Positions 25,168-34,800 of a DNA stretch of 41,526 bases are shown piece after piece. Origin of the DNA: Verrucomicrobiota bacterium. Its GTDB lineage: Bacteria; Verrucomicrobiota; Verrucomicrobiia; Limisphaerales; UBA1319. The stretch is from NCBI GenBank assembly GCA_022709905.1, contig JAKLHY010000067.1, positions 1-41,526 on the forward strand, read 5' to 3'. Position 1 is the stretch's first letter. The number at the start of each line of letters is the position of its first letter. The notes under the pieces were generated by a model, which was given only the letters and a program-made list of their open reading frames with translations, made no database searches and had not been told where the DNA came from. A program made the position numbers and the translations under genes.

Positions 25168-26538
25168 ATGAAACAGACCCGCGATTTCTTTTCCCGTCGT
25201 GAATTTCTGGCTGCTGCAGGCGCAACCACTGCCGGCATTGGACTGGCCCCTGGGAGCGCCCTGTCCGCCAGCGCCAAGCCCGCGATTCCCCGATCCAAGC
25301 CGGGACAGCAGCGGCTGTTCGGCCTGAGACATCCCCCGATGGACACCGTCCGGATCGGGTTTATTGGCGTGGGCAACCGCGGATCGAGCCTGCTGGGCAA
25401 CTTGCTCGACATCGAAGGAGTCGCGATCAAGGCGGTCTGCGATCTCGATCCGGACCGGGTGAAAAACGCCCAGCAACGAGTCGTCGCCAAAGGCCAGGCG
25501 GAGCCGGCCGGCTACTCGAAAAGTGAGACCGCCTTTGAAAAAGTGTGTCAGCGTGATGATCTGGACCTGGTTTACATCGCGACTCCGTGGGACTGGCATG
25601 TCCGCATGGCGGTCAGCGCCATGACCCAAGGCAAGCACGCGGCAATCGAAGTCCCGGCCGCAATGACGATTGATGAATGCTGGCAATTGGTCAACACCGC
25701 CGAACTCACCCAGCGACACTGCCTGATGCTGGAAAACTGTTGCTATGGCGAGATCGAACTTCTGGTGCTGCGCATGGTGCGGGCGGGCCTTTTGGGCGAA
25801 TTGGTCCACGGCGAGGCGGGTTACCTTCATGAAGCCCGTGATTATCTCCTTCAGGACTCGAGTGCGGCGGCCTGGCGCCGGCGTTTCATCGCCACCTTGA
25901 ACGGAAACCTTTACCCCACCCACGGACTGGGTCCCGTAGCCCTCTACATGGGCATACACGCCGGAGACAAGTTCAATCACCTCGTCTCCATGAGCTCACG
26001 AGAACAGGCCTTAAGCCGCCGATGCAAAACCCTTCCTCCCAACCATCCCCGACGCCAAGATCGATTCGCCTGCGGCGACATCAACAGCTCTCTCATCCAG
26101 ACCGCCCTCGGCCGTACCCTCCTGGTCCAGTTTTCCATGGTCCAATCCCGCCCCTACAGCCGTATTAACCTGATCGCCGGGACGACCGGCACGTTCTGCG
26201 ATTACCCACCCCGCCTGCATCTGGACGGCCAACCGGAAGGCTGGACCACTGACCTTCAATCGTACCACGAACAATACGGCCACCCCCTCTGGAAGAAACT
26301 GAATACACAAGCCCAAAAATCCGGAGGTCACGGGGGTATGGACTACATCATGAACTGGCGGTTGATCCAATGCCTGCGGGAGGGTTTGCCTCTGGACATG
26401 ACCGTCTATGACGCCGCCGCCTGGAGCAGCATTGTGCCTCTCAGCATCGCGTCCGTCTCGCGAGAGAGCGCCCCCATGTCGATTCCCGATTTCACCCGGG
26501 GCGCATGGAAACAGGCAACTCCCAGCGCGCTGGCTTAG
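25168..26538 (+). CDS. Tat-exported Gfo/Idh/MocA-family protein, GH109-like
   Basis: 456 residues from the ATG at 25168, which has GAGG six to ten bases upstream and begins a twin-arginine signal (SRREFLAAAGATTAG). Residues 55-180 are an NAD-binding Rossmann fold (VRIGFIGVGNRG, AVCDLDPDRV, YIATPWDWH). IEVPAAMTIDECW, HCLMLENCCYG, GNLYPTHGLGPVA, GGHGGMDYIMNWRL and YDAAAWSSIVPLS match the pattern I know from GH109 alpha-N-acetylgalactosaminidases, which hydrolyse by an NAD-dependent redox mechanism. Export is common for this family in Verrucomicrobiota. A general dehydrogenase role cannot be excluded. It probably removes N-acetylgalactosamine from glycans in the periplasm. Confidence 0.88.
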   Translation: MKQTRDFFSRREFLAAAGATTAGIGLAPGSALSASAKPAIPRSKPGQQRLFGLRHPPMDTVRIGFIGVGNRGSSLLGNLLDIEGVAIKAVCDLDPDRVKNAQQRVVAKGQAEPAGYSKSETAFEKVCQRDDLDLVYIATPWDWHVRMAVSAMTQGKHAAIEVPAAMTIDECWQLVNTAELTQRHCLMLENCCYGEIELLVLRMVRAGLLGELVHGEAGYLHEARDYLLQDSSAAAWRRRFIATLNGNLYPTHGLGPVALYMGIHAGDKFNHLVSMSSREQALSRRCKTLPPNHPRRQDRFACGDINSSLIQTALGRTLLVQFSMVQSRPYSRINLIAGTTGTFCDYPPRLHLDGQPEGWTTDLQSYHEQYGHPLWKKLNTQAQKSGGHGGMDYIMNWRLIQCLREGLPLDMTVYDAAAWSSIVPLSIASVSRESAPMSIPDFTRGAWKQATPSALA

Positions 26539-26593
26539 GCGCCAAGGTTGGTTGTATTTTCAATCCCGCACAACTCGGGCGGTACGGATTAAT

Positions 26594-27163
26594 CTACGTA
26601 GACTTAAGCGGCAGCTTGCCGGCAAGGGCGTCGGTCACCAAGTCCGAAACATCAATCTCGCGAGCCCACTGATGTAAATAGCCTTCATCCAAACGGCCTT
26701 GTTGGACGGCAACGATGCCCGCGACGTCTCCCAACTGCCTTTCCGAAGGCGTAAGTCGGTGCCAGTGGAGTTTGTGTAAAATCACGTCTTCGGGCGTCGC
26801 CAGCCATGCGAATTCACCGAGAACATTAATCCGTTGGCGTCGTCGGAACATTTCCTGTTCAAAGGGTAGAGGCCGAAGCATCCAAAAATCAATCTTCAGA
26901 GCGGACGGGATGTGAAGAATGTTGAACTGATATGGGGAGCTGTAGGCAGCATGAATAGCCGGTTCATCGACGAAATAATCGACGCCAAAGGCTTTTGCCA
27001 AAGCCCCCGTTTGGGATGGGGGCAGCTGAACCACGAAATCGAGGTCATGAGTCGTGCGGGGAATACCCCAGGCGTTACTGGCCATCGAACCGGTGAGCAT
27101 GTAGGCAATTCCCAGCTGGTTCAAACGGCGAAGGCAATCCAATAGCAATTCCTGCTCAGTCAT
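26594..27163 (-). CDS. Nucleotidyltransferase-fold protein
   Basis: 189 residues. The N-terminal part carries the nucleotidyltransferase signature: GS26MASNAWGIPRTTHD40LD42 with a third acidic residue in IDFW (Asp-92), as in minimal NTases of the MNT/AbiEii/DUF6036 type. The middle contains the conserved LATPEDVILHKLHWHRL. Its start overlaps the end of the small upstream gene by four bases (ATGA). NTases paired with a small cotranscribed protein are often toxin-antitoxin modules, or the nucleotidylating member of one; here this is an inference from layout. The substrate is unknown. Confidence 0.8.
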   Translation of the reverse strand: MTEQELLLDCLRRLNQLGIAYMLTGSMASNAWGIPRTTHDLDFVVQLPPSQTGALAKAFGVDYFVDEPAIHAAYSSPYQFNILHIPSALKIDFWMLRPLPFEQEMFRRRQRINVLGEFAWLATPEDVILHKLHWHRLTPSERQLGDVAGIVAVQQGRLDEGYLHQWAREIDVSDLVTDALAGKLPLKST

Positions 27164-27363
27164 GAAACGTAGATTAGACGGCGGCGTTGGCGCAAGTGAT
27201 GTTCCACCGTGCCTGGATCGGCGGTTGGGTACTGAGCTCGAATGCCGACTCGAGCCATTTCACTAGCCAACTCATGTAAACGCAACGCTACGGCGATCCG
27301 CTCGCCACAAGTCATCTCGCGATAGCGAGCGATTTGTCGTGCGAGAGCCTCTTGAGGTTTCAT
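27160..27363 (-). CDS. Small helical protein coupled to the nucleotidyltransferase
   Basis: 67 residues from the ATG at 27363 (the frame also runs to 27429, but those codons look non-coding). The sequence MKPQEALARQIARYREMTCG continues as mostly alpha-helical, charged, with AVALRLHELASEMARVGI and a C-terminal TVEHHLRQRRRLIYVS. This resembles short proteins of the M-P-E-x-RL..AL.L.E.A...R.GI.. type that I have seen directly upstream of NTase genes. The role may be antitoxin or cofactor; no DNA-binding motif can be named. The ATGA overlap makes coordinated translation likely. Confidence 0.65.
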   Translation of the reverse strand: MKPQEALARQIARYREMTCGERIAVALRLHELASEMARVGIRAQYPTADPGTVEHHLRQRRRLIYVS

Positions 27364-27477
27364 ACGCTGTGATCTTTGAGTGAGGTTAATCCTTCCCGGC
27401 TTGCCTGGCAATGCCCCTCCTTCGGTCAATCCCTCTGTCCTCTTGCGCTCCCAGGCAATCCAATGACCACTCGCGAC

Positions 27478-29454
27478 TCAAGGAACCACATCGACAATGG
27501 CTTCTGTCCACTCGCGGAGCGTGGTTTGATCCCATGCGAGGTCTGCAACAATGACGTGCTGACCGGCAGGGCAATCGCCTGCAATTTGAACGTTGACCTT
27601 GAGAATGCCCTCGCCATGAGCGCCGATACGAATCGGTTCCACACCGCTAACCCGAATCCCTTTGGGTCCCCGGACAGCCGGCCGATATGTTTGAGGCTGC
27701 GGCGAGTAATTTGTAATTCGCAACGCCACCTGGACAGCCTCGCCCCGACGCGCAGTTGACCCATACGGATGAAACACCGCCCAGCTTTCATCCAGGCCAT
27801 AGTTCGGGTCATCAAACGGAAGCAATTCGGCAAGCATCGGGAGCCGTTGCCGGAGGGTTTCGCGCATCCGCTGAATTTGCGTCGGCGAAAACCGAAACGC
27901 GGGCTCCACATGCTGGTTCAGGATCAGACATTGGCCCGGCAACTCTTCCAGCTGATCCAGGCATCGAAAGTAACCCTGGCCTTCCCGGAGGATATTTCGA
28001 TTCTGCAGGCAGTAATCGTCGATGCCGGATGGCGTGAAGGAATCACCCGCGAAAAAGGCGGACCATTCTCCCTGGCGTTCGACCAAGAGGGCGTTGTGAT
28101 GAATCGTCTGGCCGGGATGATCGAATATCGTCAGCCGATATTCCTTCCATTTCCATGTTTCGCGATCCTGGTGTTTCGCGGTCACTGTCGTTGGATTTTT
28201 GGTGAGACACGGGAGTCGATAATCGCCCGGATGCTCGATCGCATCCACCAGGCTGCCGCAAGCATGCACCTTGGCACCGAATTCCCTCACGAAAACCGGC
28301 AGAGCGTCGGTGTGATCGTCGTGGTAATGCGTCACAAATACATGCTCGACCGAGGTGAGTTTTCCGGAGGCACGCAACTTGCGCAACTGCTCGAGGATGT
28401 CAGTGCCCCCGCAATCGATGAGAAATCCCGAGCGGTCGTCGGACAGGATCAGCCGGGAATTTGACAAAGGAATGATCGCGTCGGGCAACGGCAAGGTTTC
28501 GGCCATGGGCATCCAATCAATCCGCGACTCGGCGCCGATCACTCGCCGGGCCTTGGTAAGAATGTGTTCGTCTTTGAAATACCATCGGAGGGCATCGATC
28601 GAGAGGTAGTTGGCGTAAACGGCCCGGATGCGATGTTGCAGACGGGCGATGGCCGCCCGCGGATCTCGGATCACCGGTCCGCGGAGAGGCACCAACAGGT
28701 CCGGCTTTTCCGCTGCGACCCGGTCCAGGCTGGCCATCAACTCGCCCAGACGCCCAGCCCAGCCGTGATACCCGCCAATCTTCGCCGACGGAATGGCGTC
28801 CTGCAGACTGAACAAGTCCTGAAGCTTGCCGTCGTCACGGATCAGGTCGCCGGTAAAGACGATCTTCTGCCCCCCCAATTCAACCCGGTAACTGACCGCG
28901 CCTCGGGTGTAGCCGGGAGTATCCAGCACTCGGATCGCGAGATCCTTCCACGCGACAAGATCGCCGTCCTTGACCGTCCGGCTCACCGGTATCGGCTCCA
29001 CCGGGACTTTGGTGGTTTGCTGGGCATAATCGTGAAACCGCTTCTCGCGCAACTCAGCCCAGAATTTCTCGGGATGGATCAGCCCTTCGGCCTCCCGCTC
29101 GGGAACGATTGCCTGGGCGCCATTATGGATCAATCCTCTCGCCTGCCAGACCGCGTCACGGCGCGCTCCAGCCAGAAGCACCATTTCCGCCGGGCGAGGA
29201 TCGGAGGAAGGATCTCCATACACGGCAAGACACGCGCCGCCGCGGTCGATGTAGGCGCCATTGACAGGACCGCGAATGATGCTTAAACCCGCCGGGAGCG
29301 GCTCCTCCCGTGCCGGGTCGGTTCCGGTGTCTCCCGCTGCCATTGACGCCAAGTGAAGCGGCGACGCCAGCGCAACCCATAGGTATGATCCTGCCGCAAT
29401 CCAATTCAGCCTATTGTCGTTTCCTGGCGAAAATGCTTTGAAGGGCAGTGTCAT
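27478..29454 (-). CDS. Tandem metallo-beta-lactamase-fold protein, first active site degenerate
   Basis: 658 residues from the ATG at 29454; the longer frame (to 29739) runs into the divergent OPT gene and is unlikely. A hydrophobic N terminus (about 16-40) suggests export or anchoring. Two MBL-fold halves are visible. In the first (about 58-275) the metal motif is replaced by LLAGARRDAVWQAR (92-105) and PGYTRG stands where PGHTPG is usual, though GDL (202-204) remains. The second (about 330-530) is intact: VTH376YHDDH381, PGQTIHH453, FAGD471SF and a late NQHVEP. A C-terminal Ig-like region (about 560-658, VALRITNYSPQ) follows. The second half should bind two metal ions and hydrolyse an unknown ester or amide; the first may be structural. 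Confidence 0.85.
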   Translation of the reverse strand: MTLPFKAFSPGNDNRLNWIAAGSYLWVALASPLHLASMAAGDTGTDPAREEPLPAGLSIIRGPVNGAYIDRGGACLAVYGDPSSDPRPAEMVLLAGARRDAVWQARGLIHNGAQAIVPEREAEGLIHPEKFWAELREKRFHDYAQQTTKVPVEPIPVSRTVKDGDLVAWKDLAIRVLDTPGYTRGAVSYRVELGGQKIVFTGDLIRDDGKLQDLFSLQDAIPSAKIGGYHGWAGRLGELMASLDRVAAEKPDLLVPLRGPVIRDPRAAIARLQHRIRAVYANYLSIDALRWYFKDEHILTKARRVIGAESRIDWMPMAETLPLPDAIIPLSNSRLILSDDRSGFLIDCGGTDILEQLRKLRASGKLTSVEHVFVTHYHDDHTDALPVFVREFGAKVHACGSLVDAIEHPGDYRLPCLTKNPTTVTAKHQDRETWKWKEYRLTIFDHPGQTIHHNALLVERQGEWSAFFAGDSFTPSGIDDYCLQNRNILREGQGYFRCLDQLEELPGQCLILNQHVEPAFRFSPTQIQRMRETLRQRLPMLAELLPFDDPNYGLDESWAVFHPYGSTARRGEAVQVALRITNYSPQPQTYRPAVRGPKGIRVSGVEPIRIGAHGEGILKVNVQIAGDCPAGQHVIVADLAWDQTTLREWTEAIVDVVP

Positions 29455-29578
29455 GTATGTGCTTATACCTGGCCTCCCTAAAATGCGCAAAAAAGTTCTG
29501 CGGGGCGGCGGTTGAGGAAAATCTGCTTGAGCCGGAGCGCCGAGTGTTGGCACTGTCTGGGCAAAATCCCGATACGCT
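29455..29578. promoter_or_regulatory. Divergent promoter region of the MBL and OPT genes
   Basis: These 124 bases separate two divergently transcribed genes, so both promoters must lie here or inside the gene starts. No confident promoter hexamers or operator palindromes were seen. Confidence 0.35.
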
Positions 29579-31492
29579 ATGGCGCTCAAACAACTCAATG
29601 ACGAGCAGGTCCGAACCTGGACCCTCGAACAAAAGGACCGGTGGTGGCTGGACAATGTCTGGAAAGGAGACATGCCACAACTCACCCTGCGCTCCGCCCT
29701 GACCGGCATGGTGCTGGGGGGAGTGCTCTCTTTAACCAACCTTTATGTCGGCGCCAAGACCGGCTGGACCCTGGGGGTCGGCATTACCTCGGTCATCCTG
29801 GCCTTTGCGGCGTTCAAGCTGCTGTCAGCCCTCGGACTTGGCAAAGACTTCACCGTCCTCGAGAACAACGCGATGCAATCGATCGCCACAGCGGCCGGAT
29901 ACATGACAGCGCCCATGATCTCGAGCCTGGCCGCCTACATGATGGTCACGAATGAAGTCGTTCCCATGATGCATACGCTAATCTGGATCATGGTCATCTC
30001 ACTGCTGGGGGTCCTGTTTGCCTTTCCGCTCAAACGCCGTTTCATCAACGATGAGCAACATCCTTTCCCGGAGGGTCGCGCCGCCGGGATTGTCATGGAC
30101 GCCCTGCACACGGGGGATGCGGCGGCCGGATTGCTGAAGGCCAAGCTGCTGGTGATCACGGGCGGGACGGCCGCCTGGCTGAAGGTCATGCAAAGCGGCG
30201 CCATCATGGAAAAACTTCGCCTCGGTTTCCTCGCCGTCCCCGAGTATCTCGATGGCTGGATCTATCGCATTGGGACCCTCCAAATCTTCGGGACGGATTT
30301 GCGTCAATTGACCGTGCGACCCGACACCGATTTCGTCATGATGGCCGCCGGCGGGCTGATGGGCATTCGCACCGGGGTCTCCCTCATGATCGGCGCCGTC
30401 ATCAACTATCTGATCCTCGTCCCCTGGATGATCGCGGCGGGTGACATTCCCGGTCGCGAGGTGGACGGCGGGATTGTATTCGGATTCCGTGAGATCACGA
30501 AATGGGCGTTGTGGGGCGGAGTCGCCATGATGACGACCGCGTCGCTGTTCGCCTTCTTTGCGAAGCCTCAGATTCTGTTCAGCGCCTTCCGTGGTCTCGG
30601 AAAAAAGCGCGGCTCAGCCGGCAACCAGGATCCGATGCGGGACATCGAACTGCCCATGAGCGTGTTCGTCGTCTGCATCCCGCTGCTCGGGGCGGTGACC
30701 GTCTGGCTCGCTCACCTGTTCTTTGGAGTCACAATCTGGATGGGGACCATCGCCATTCCGCTCATCTTTGTGTTCACCGTCATCGGCGTTAACTCGACCG
30801 CGCTGACCTCGATCACCCCCACCGGCGCCCTGGGGAAGCTCACCCAACTGACGTATGGAATCCTCGCGCCAGGCAACATCAAGACCAACCTGATGACGGC
30901 GGGGATCACGGCCGAGGTGGCCAGCAACGCGTCGAACCTGCTGATGAACATCAAGCCCGGTTACATGCTGGGCGCCAAGCCGCGGCTCCAGGCCATCGGC
31001 CATGTGCTGGGTATCCTGGCGGGCGCGGTGGTCGCCGCGCCGGTGTTCTACTACGTTTTCCTGCCGAACGGCCCGGCGCAACTTGTGTCCGACCAATACC
31101 CGATGCCGGCTGCCACCATCTGGCGGGCGGTCGCCGAACTCCTGATGCAGGGGCTCGGAAACCTGCCGATATCGGCGCGCTGGGCGGTGCTCATCGGAGC
31201 CCTGATCGGGCTGGCGCTTGAGGGCGTGCGGCTGGCCACAAAGGGCCGGTTCTGGCTCTCCGGCGTCGGCATTGGCCTTGCCACCGTCATCCCGTTTAAC
31301 ACCTGTTTTGCCATGTTTCTGGGCTCCGCATTCTTCTGGGTCGCCGAGCGGATCTGGTCCCATAAGGAATCGGCGGGCAACCGGATCCTCGTTCAAAACC
31401 AGGAACCGATCTGCGCGGGAGTCATCGCGGGGGGCGCGCTTATGGGTATCGCCGTAATCCTGATTGAAAACTTCGCGTTAGGCGGACATTAA
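29579..31492 (+). CDS. OPT-family oligopeptide transporter
   Basis: 637 residues, the usual length for prokaryotic OPT proteins. After a soluble N terminus (MALKQLNDEQVRTWTLEQ) come about 14-16 membrane segments. Family features include SLTNLYVGAKTGWTLGVG, NNAMQSIATAAGYMTAPM, the FPEGRAAGIVMDA region, LMGIRTGVSLMIGAVINYLI and GVNSTALTSITPTGALGKLT. OPT proteins import oligopeptides or metal-chelate complexes with protons across the inner membrane. The start follows no strong ribosome-binding site. It is divergent from the MBL gene and stands alone, followed by a hairpin at 31573. Confidence 0.95.
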   Translation: MALKQLNDEQVRTWTLEQKDRWWLDNVWKGDMPQLTLRSALTGMVLGGVLSLTNLYVGAKTGWTLGVGITSVILAFAAFKLLSALGLGKDFTVLENNAMQSIATAAGYMTAPMISSLAAYMMVTNEVVPMMHTLIWIMVISLLGVLFAFPLKRRFINDEQHPFPEGRAAGIVMDALHTGDAAAGLLKAKLLVITGGTAAWLKVMQSGAIMEKLRLGFLAVPEYLDGWIYRIGTLQIFGTDLRQLTVRPDTDFVMMAAGGLMGIRTGVSLMIGAVINYLILVPWMIAAGDIPGREVDGGIVFGFREITKWALWGGVAMMTTASLFAFFAKPQILFSAFRGLGKKRGSAGNQDPMRDIELPMSVFVVCIPLLGAVTVWLAHLFFGVTIWMGTIAIPLIFVFTVIGVNSTALTSITPTGALGKLTQLTYGILAPGNIKTNLMTAGITAEVASNASNLLMNIKPGYMLGAKPRLQAIGHVLGILAGAVVAAPVFYYVFLPNGPAQLVSDQYPMPAATIWRAVAELLMQGLGNLPISARWAVLIGALIGLALEGVRLATKGRFWLSGVGIGLATVIPFNTCFAMFLGSAFFWVAERIWSHKESAGNRILVQNQEPICAGVIAGGALMGIAVILIENFALGGH

Positions 31493-31855
31493 ACGATCTT
31501 ACGACGCTGCTAATCCGCGGCTCGGCGAAATCCACGAATGGCCAGTCCCTTGTTTGGCCCTGAAAACACGGCGGGCCGGGCGACTCAGCCCGGCCCTAAA
31601 GATGAGAACTGGTTATACATTACCAGATCCCTCGGCCACTAAAAGTCCCCAGAACTGGTGACGCTATTCCAGGAATCCTTGACAGTCTGAAGACTGGCGG
31701 CAGCAAAATCGTTCCTTTGAAAACTCCGCGGCTTTTGCTCCAACCTCGGTGGTATGGCGCCGACAGGGGGGTGAACTGACTCTGAATAGCCTGCGGATCT
31801 CGAATTGAATTGCGGCCACACCTTCGTTAATACTCTCTGTATAACACACCATGCT
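31493..31855. other. Intergenic region with a possible promoter
   Basis: This 363-bp gap contains the hairpin at 31573-31596 and, near its right end, TATAAC at 31840-31845, eleven bases before the start of the glycosidase. The TATAAC resembles a -10 box, but no matching -35 hexamer lies at the expected distance. No gene was found. Confidence 0.3.
31573..31596 (+). terminator. Strong GC hairpin after the OPT gene
   Basis: A perfect 9-bp stem (GGGCCGGGC with GCCCGGCCC) and a 6-base loop lie 80 bases after the OPT stop. There is no following T-tract (CTAAAG), so it may be a terminator that works with other factors or a REP-like palindrome. Confidence 0.45.
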
Positions 31856-34800
31856 ATGAAGAGACTGACTCCGATCCTGCCCATCCTGCTTCTCAGCCTG
31901 GCGGCGAACCTCGATGCCAGCGAACCGGCCACACCAGACACTCCGCTCCCGGACACAAGCCGGCAGCCGCGGACGGTCGTGAGTATCTCGGGAGACCAAT
32001 TCCTGATCAACGGCAAACCGACCTACGAAGGCCGCGTCTACAAGGGGAAATCGATCGAAGGACTGTTGATGAACGCCCGCATGGTTCAGGGTGTCTTCGA
32101 CGATTTGAATCCCGATACGGTCGGCAAATGGGCGTATCCGGATACCGGGCGTTGGGATCCCGAGCGCAACACCGATGAGTTTGTGGCGGCGATTCCCAGC
32201 TGGCGCGCTCACGGGCTCCTCGCCTTCACGATCAATCTGCAGGGCGGCTCCCCTGAAGGTTACTCCCGATCGCAGCCATGGATCAACTCCGCCATCGCAC
32301 CGGACGGATCCCTTCGGCCCGAGTATTTGGCCCGATTATCCCGCATCATCGACGCGGCCGATCAACACGGCATGGTGGTGATCCTTGGCTATTTTTATTT
32401 TGGCCAGGACGAACAGATCGCTAACGAGGCTGCCGTGATCCGCGCCGTGAATCTCGCCACCCGCTGGGTCCTCGAGAATGGCTGGCAAAACGTCATGATC
32501 GAGATCAACAACGAGTGCAATGTCCGCTATGACCACGAGTTGCTCCGACCGGACCGCGTTCATGAGTTGATTCAGCGGGTCAAGGAAACATCCCGGAATG
32601 GACGCCGTTTGTTGGTCAGCACCTCTTACGGCGGCGGAACCATTCCCCGCGAAAATGTGGTGAAGGCCGCCGATTTCCTCCTGATTCATGGCAACGGCGT
32701 TGGAGACCCCGCCCGAATCGCCGAGATGGTCCGGCGGACTCGCGACGTGCCGGGATACACGAGGAAGCCGATCCTCTTCAACGAAGATGATCACTTCGAT
32801 TTCGACAAGCCAGCCAATAATTTCCTCGCGGCCATCGGCGAATATGCCAGTTGGGGGTACTTCGATTTCCGGCAAACCAATGAGCCGTTCCAGGCCGGCT
32901 ATCAAAGCGTCCCGGTGGATTGGTCGATTCAATCCCCCAGGAAACTCAGCTTTTTCAAGTTACTCGCGGAGATCACCAGCGCCTTGAGAACCGACATCGA
33001 ACAAGCCCTGTCCCTCGACGGCCTTTGGCGGTTTGTGCCGCGTGGCGGCACTGAACGGGAAATCACTGTGCCGGGTTTCTGGGAACGTCTGCCTGGACTC
33101 GGAAATGTGCATCAAGCCACTTACCGCCGCGAATTCACCGTCCCCGCCTCGTTCAAAGGACAGCGTGTGTATTTGAAATTCGACGCCGTGGGCGACGCGG
33201 CGGACGTATCGGTGAACGGGCAGCACGTCGGCGGCCATGTGGGCGCAGGCCTGCCCTTCACGGTGGACATCACCGGCGTGGTCACCGCCCCCTCGACCAC
33301 CAACAAGCTCGAAGTCCTGGTCCGCGACGATTCCCATTTTAGTGTCGCCCGGGAGGGCGGCAGGGGGCGCGGACGAAAGCACTGGATCCCCCGCGGCATG
33401 GGCGCCAATAATCGCAAAGGCATTTATCAGCATGTGACCCTCTGCGCCCTGCCCCCCGTGCATGTGGCCAACGCGCGCATCACCACGTCCGTTCGGAATC
33501 GCGAATTGAAGGTGGACTATGAAATCTTTAATGGCCGGAAAGAAACCGTGTCCGCCCACCTGACCGCCTCGGTCCTGGGCACAAACGGGACCCCGGCCTT
33601 TTCACTTCCGCCCGTTGACATCGAGCTGCCGGGATTCGTGACCACGACGGTGCCCCTCCGGGCACCCTTCGCCGATGTGCAATTGTGGCAGCCCGATCAT
33701 CCCACGCTTTACCCGCTGCTAACCACGCTGGCCGACGCAAAAGGGAGGCCGCTTCATCAGATTCAGACCCGTTTCGGTTTTCGGGAAATCTGGTTTGAGG
33801 GCATTCACTTCTACTTGAATGGCATTCGATGCAATCTCCGTGGCGAAAGCCCGGCTTACGGTGAAAAAACGGATCTGTTTGCCACGCGCGAGACCGCCAC
33901 CGGCATGATCCAACGTTACCTGGCGGCCCACTGCAACGTGCTCCGATTCCATGCCATGCCCGCCCCGCCTCATGTCCTCGATGTCTGCGATGAATTGGGC
34001 ATGTTGGTCATCGATGAGAGCGCCATTTACGCCAGCTGGCAGATGCTCATGCCGGAACATCCCGAATGGATGGCTCACTGTCGCGAACACCTCACCCGCT
34101 GGGTGCGGCGCGATCGCAACCATCCCGCCGTCATCCTCTGGTCGGGAGATAACGAAGGATTGAATGTCAACGCCCTCACACCGGCCATGCTGGCCGAGTT
34201 CAAGCGCGTCATCGACGCCGCCGACGGCAGCCGGCCGGTGATTTTTGACGGCGACGGCACCGCGTATGGAGTTTCTCCGGCGAGCGTCAAACATTATGTG
34301 CGCACCATCGAGGATCTCCAAGAGCGCGGAGGCCGGTCCTCAGGCTATTCGCGGGATCTGCGGAACGACATCTATTGGGCGACCGACTATCGTCAGGATG
34401 TCCCGCTCGGCTGCGGCGAGTTCCTCTTCCCCTATGAGCCGGGACTCCGGGATCGCGAGCGGGAGGTGCTTTACAGCATGGGCCTGCAATCCCGGGGTTA
34501 TCGTCTGGCGGACTGGTTCGATATCCGCCCCTACAATCCGTCCTACACAGGTTTTCTCCGACCGGAAGGTGTCAAGGCAGAGCATCGCGAAGCTTATGAG
34601 ATCATCGTCAAGTCCTTCGCCCCCATCGCCGTGTTCGATAAAGATTACGATGCTCTCGGGCCTTTTCCCAAGCCCCCCATACTTAAGGCGGGTGAACCGG
34701 TGAAACGAACGCTCCTTGTTTATAACGACGCCTTTTCCAACGAACAGGTCGAAGTCCGATGGACGGCAAACCTCAACGGGCAGAAGATCGCCGGCGAAAG

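Noticed and set aside
24916..25980. Minus-strand open frame of 354 codons opposite the Gfo/Idh gene
   Set aside because: Antisense shadow of a gene with clear Rossmann and GH109-like motifs; no protein similarity was recognised.
30614..31396. Minus-strand open frame opposite the OPT transporter
   Set aside because: The sense strand encodes conserved membrane helices of the OPT family; the antisense product is charged and repetitive without similarity.
31521..31545. Segment with TCCGCGG and CCACGAATGG considered as another ATTCGCG-type repeat
   Set aside because: The match is limited to a few bases and the module order is not kept.
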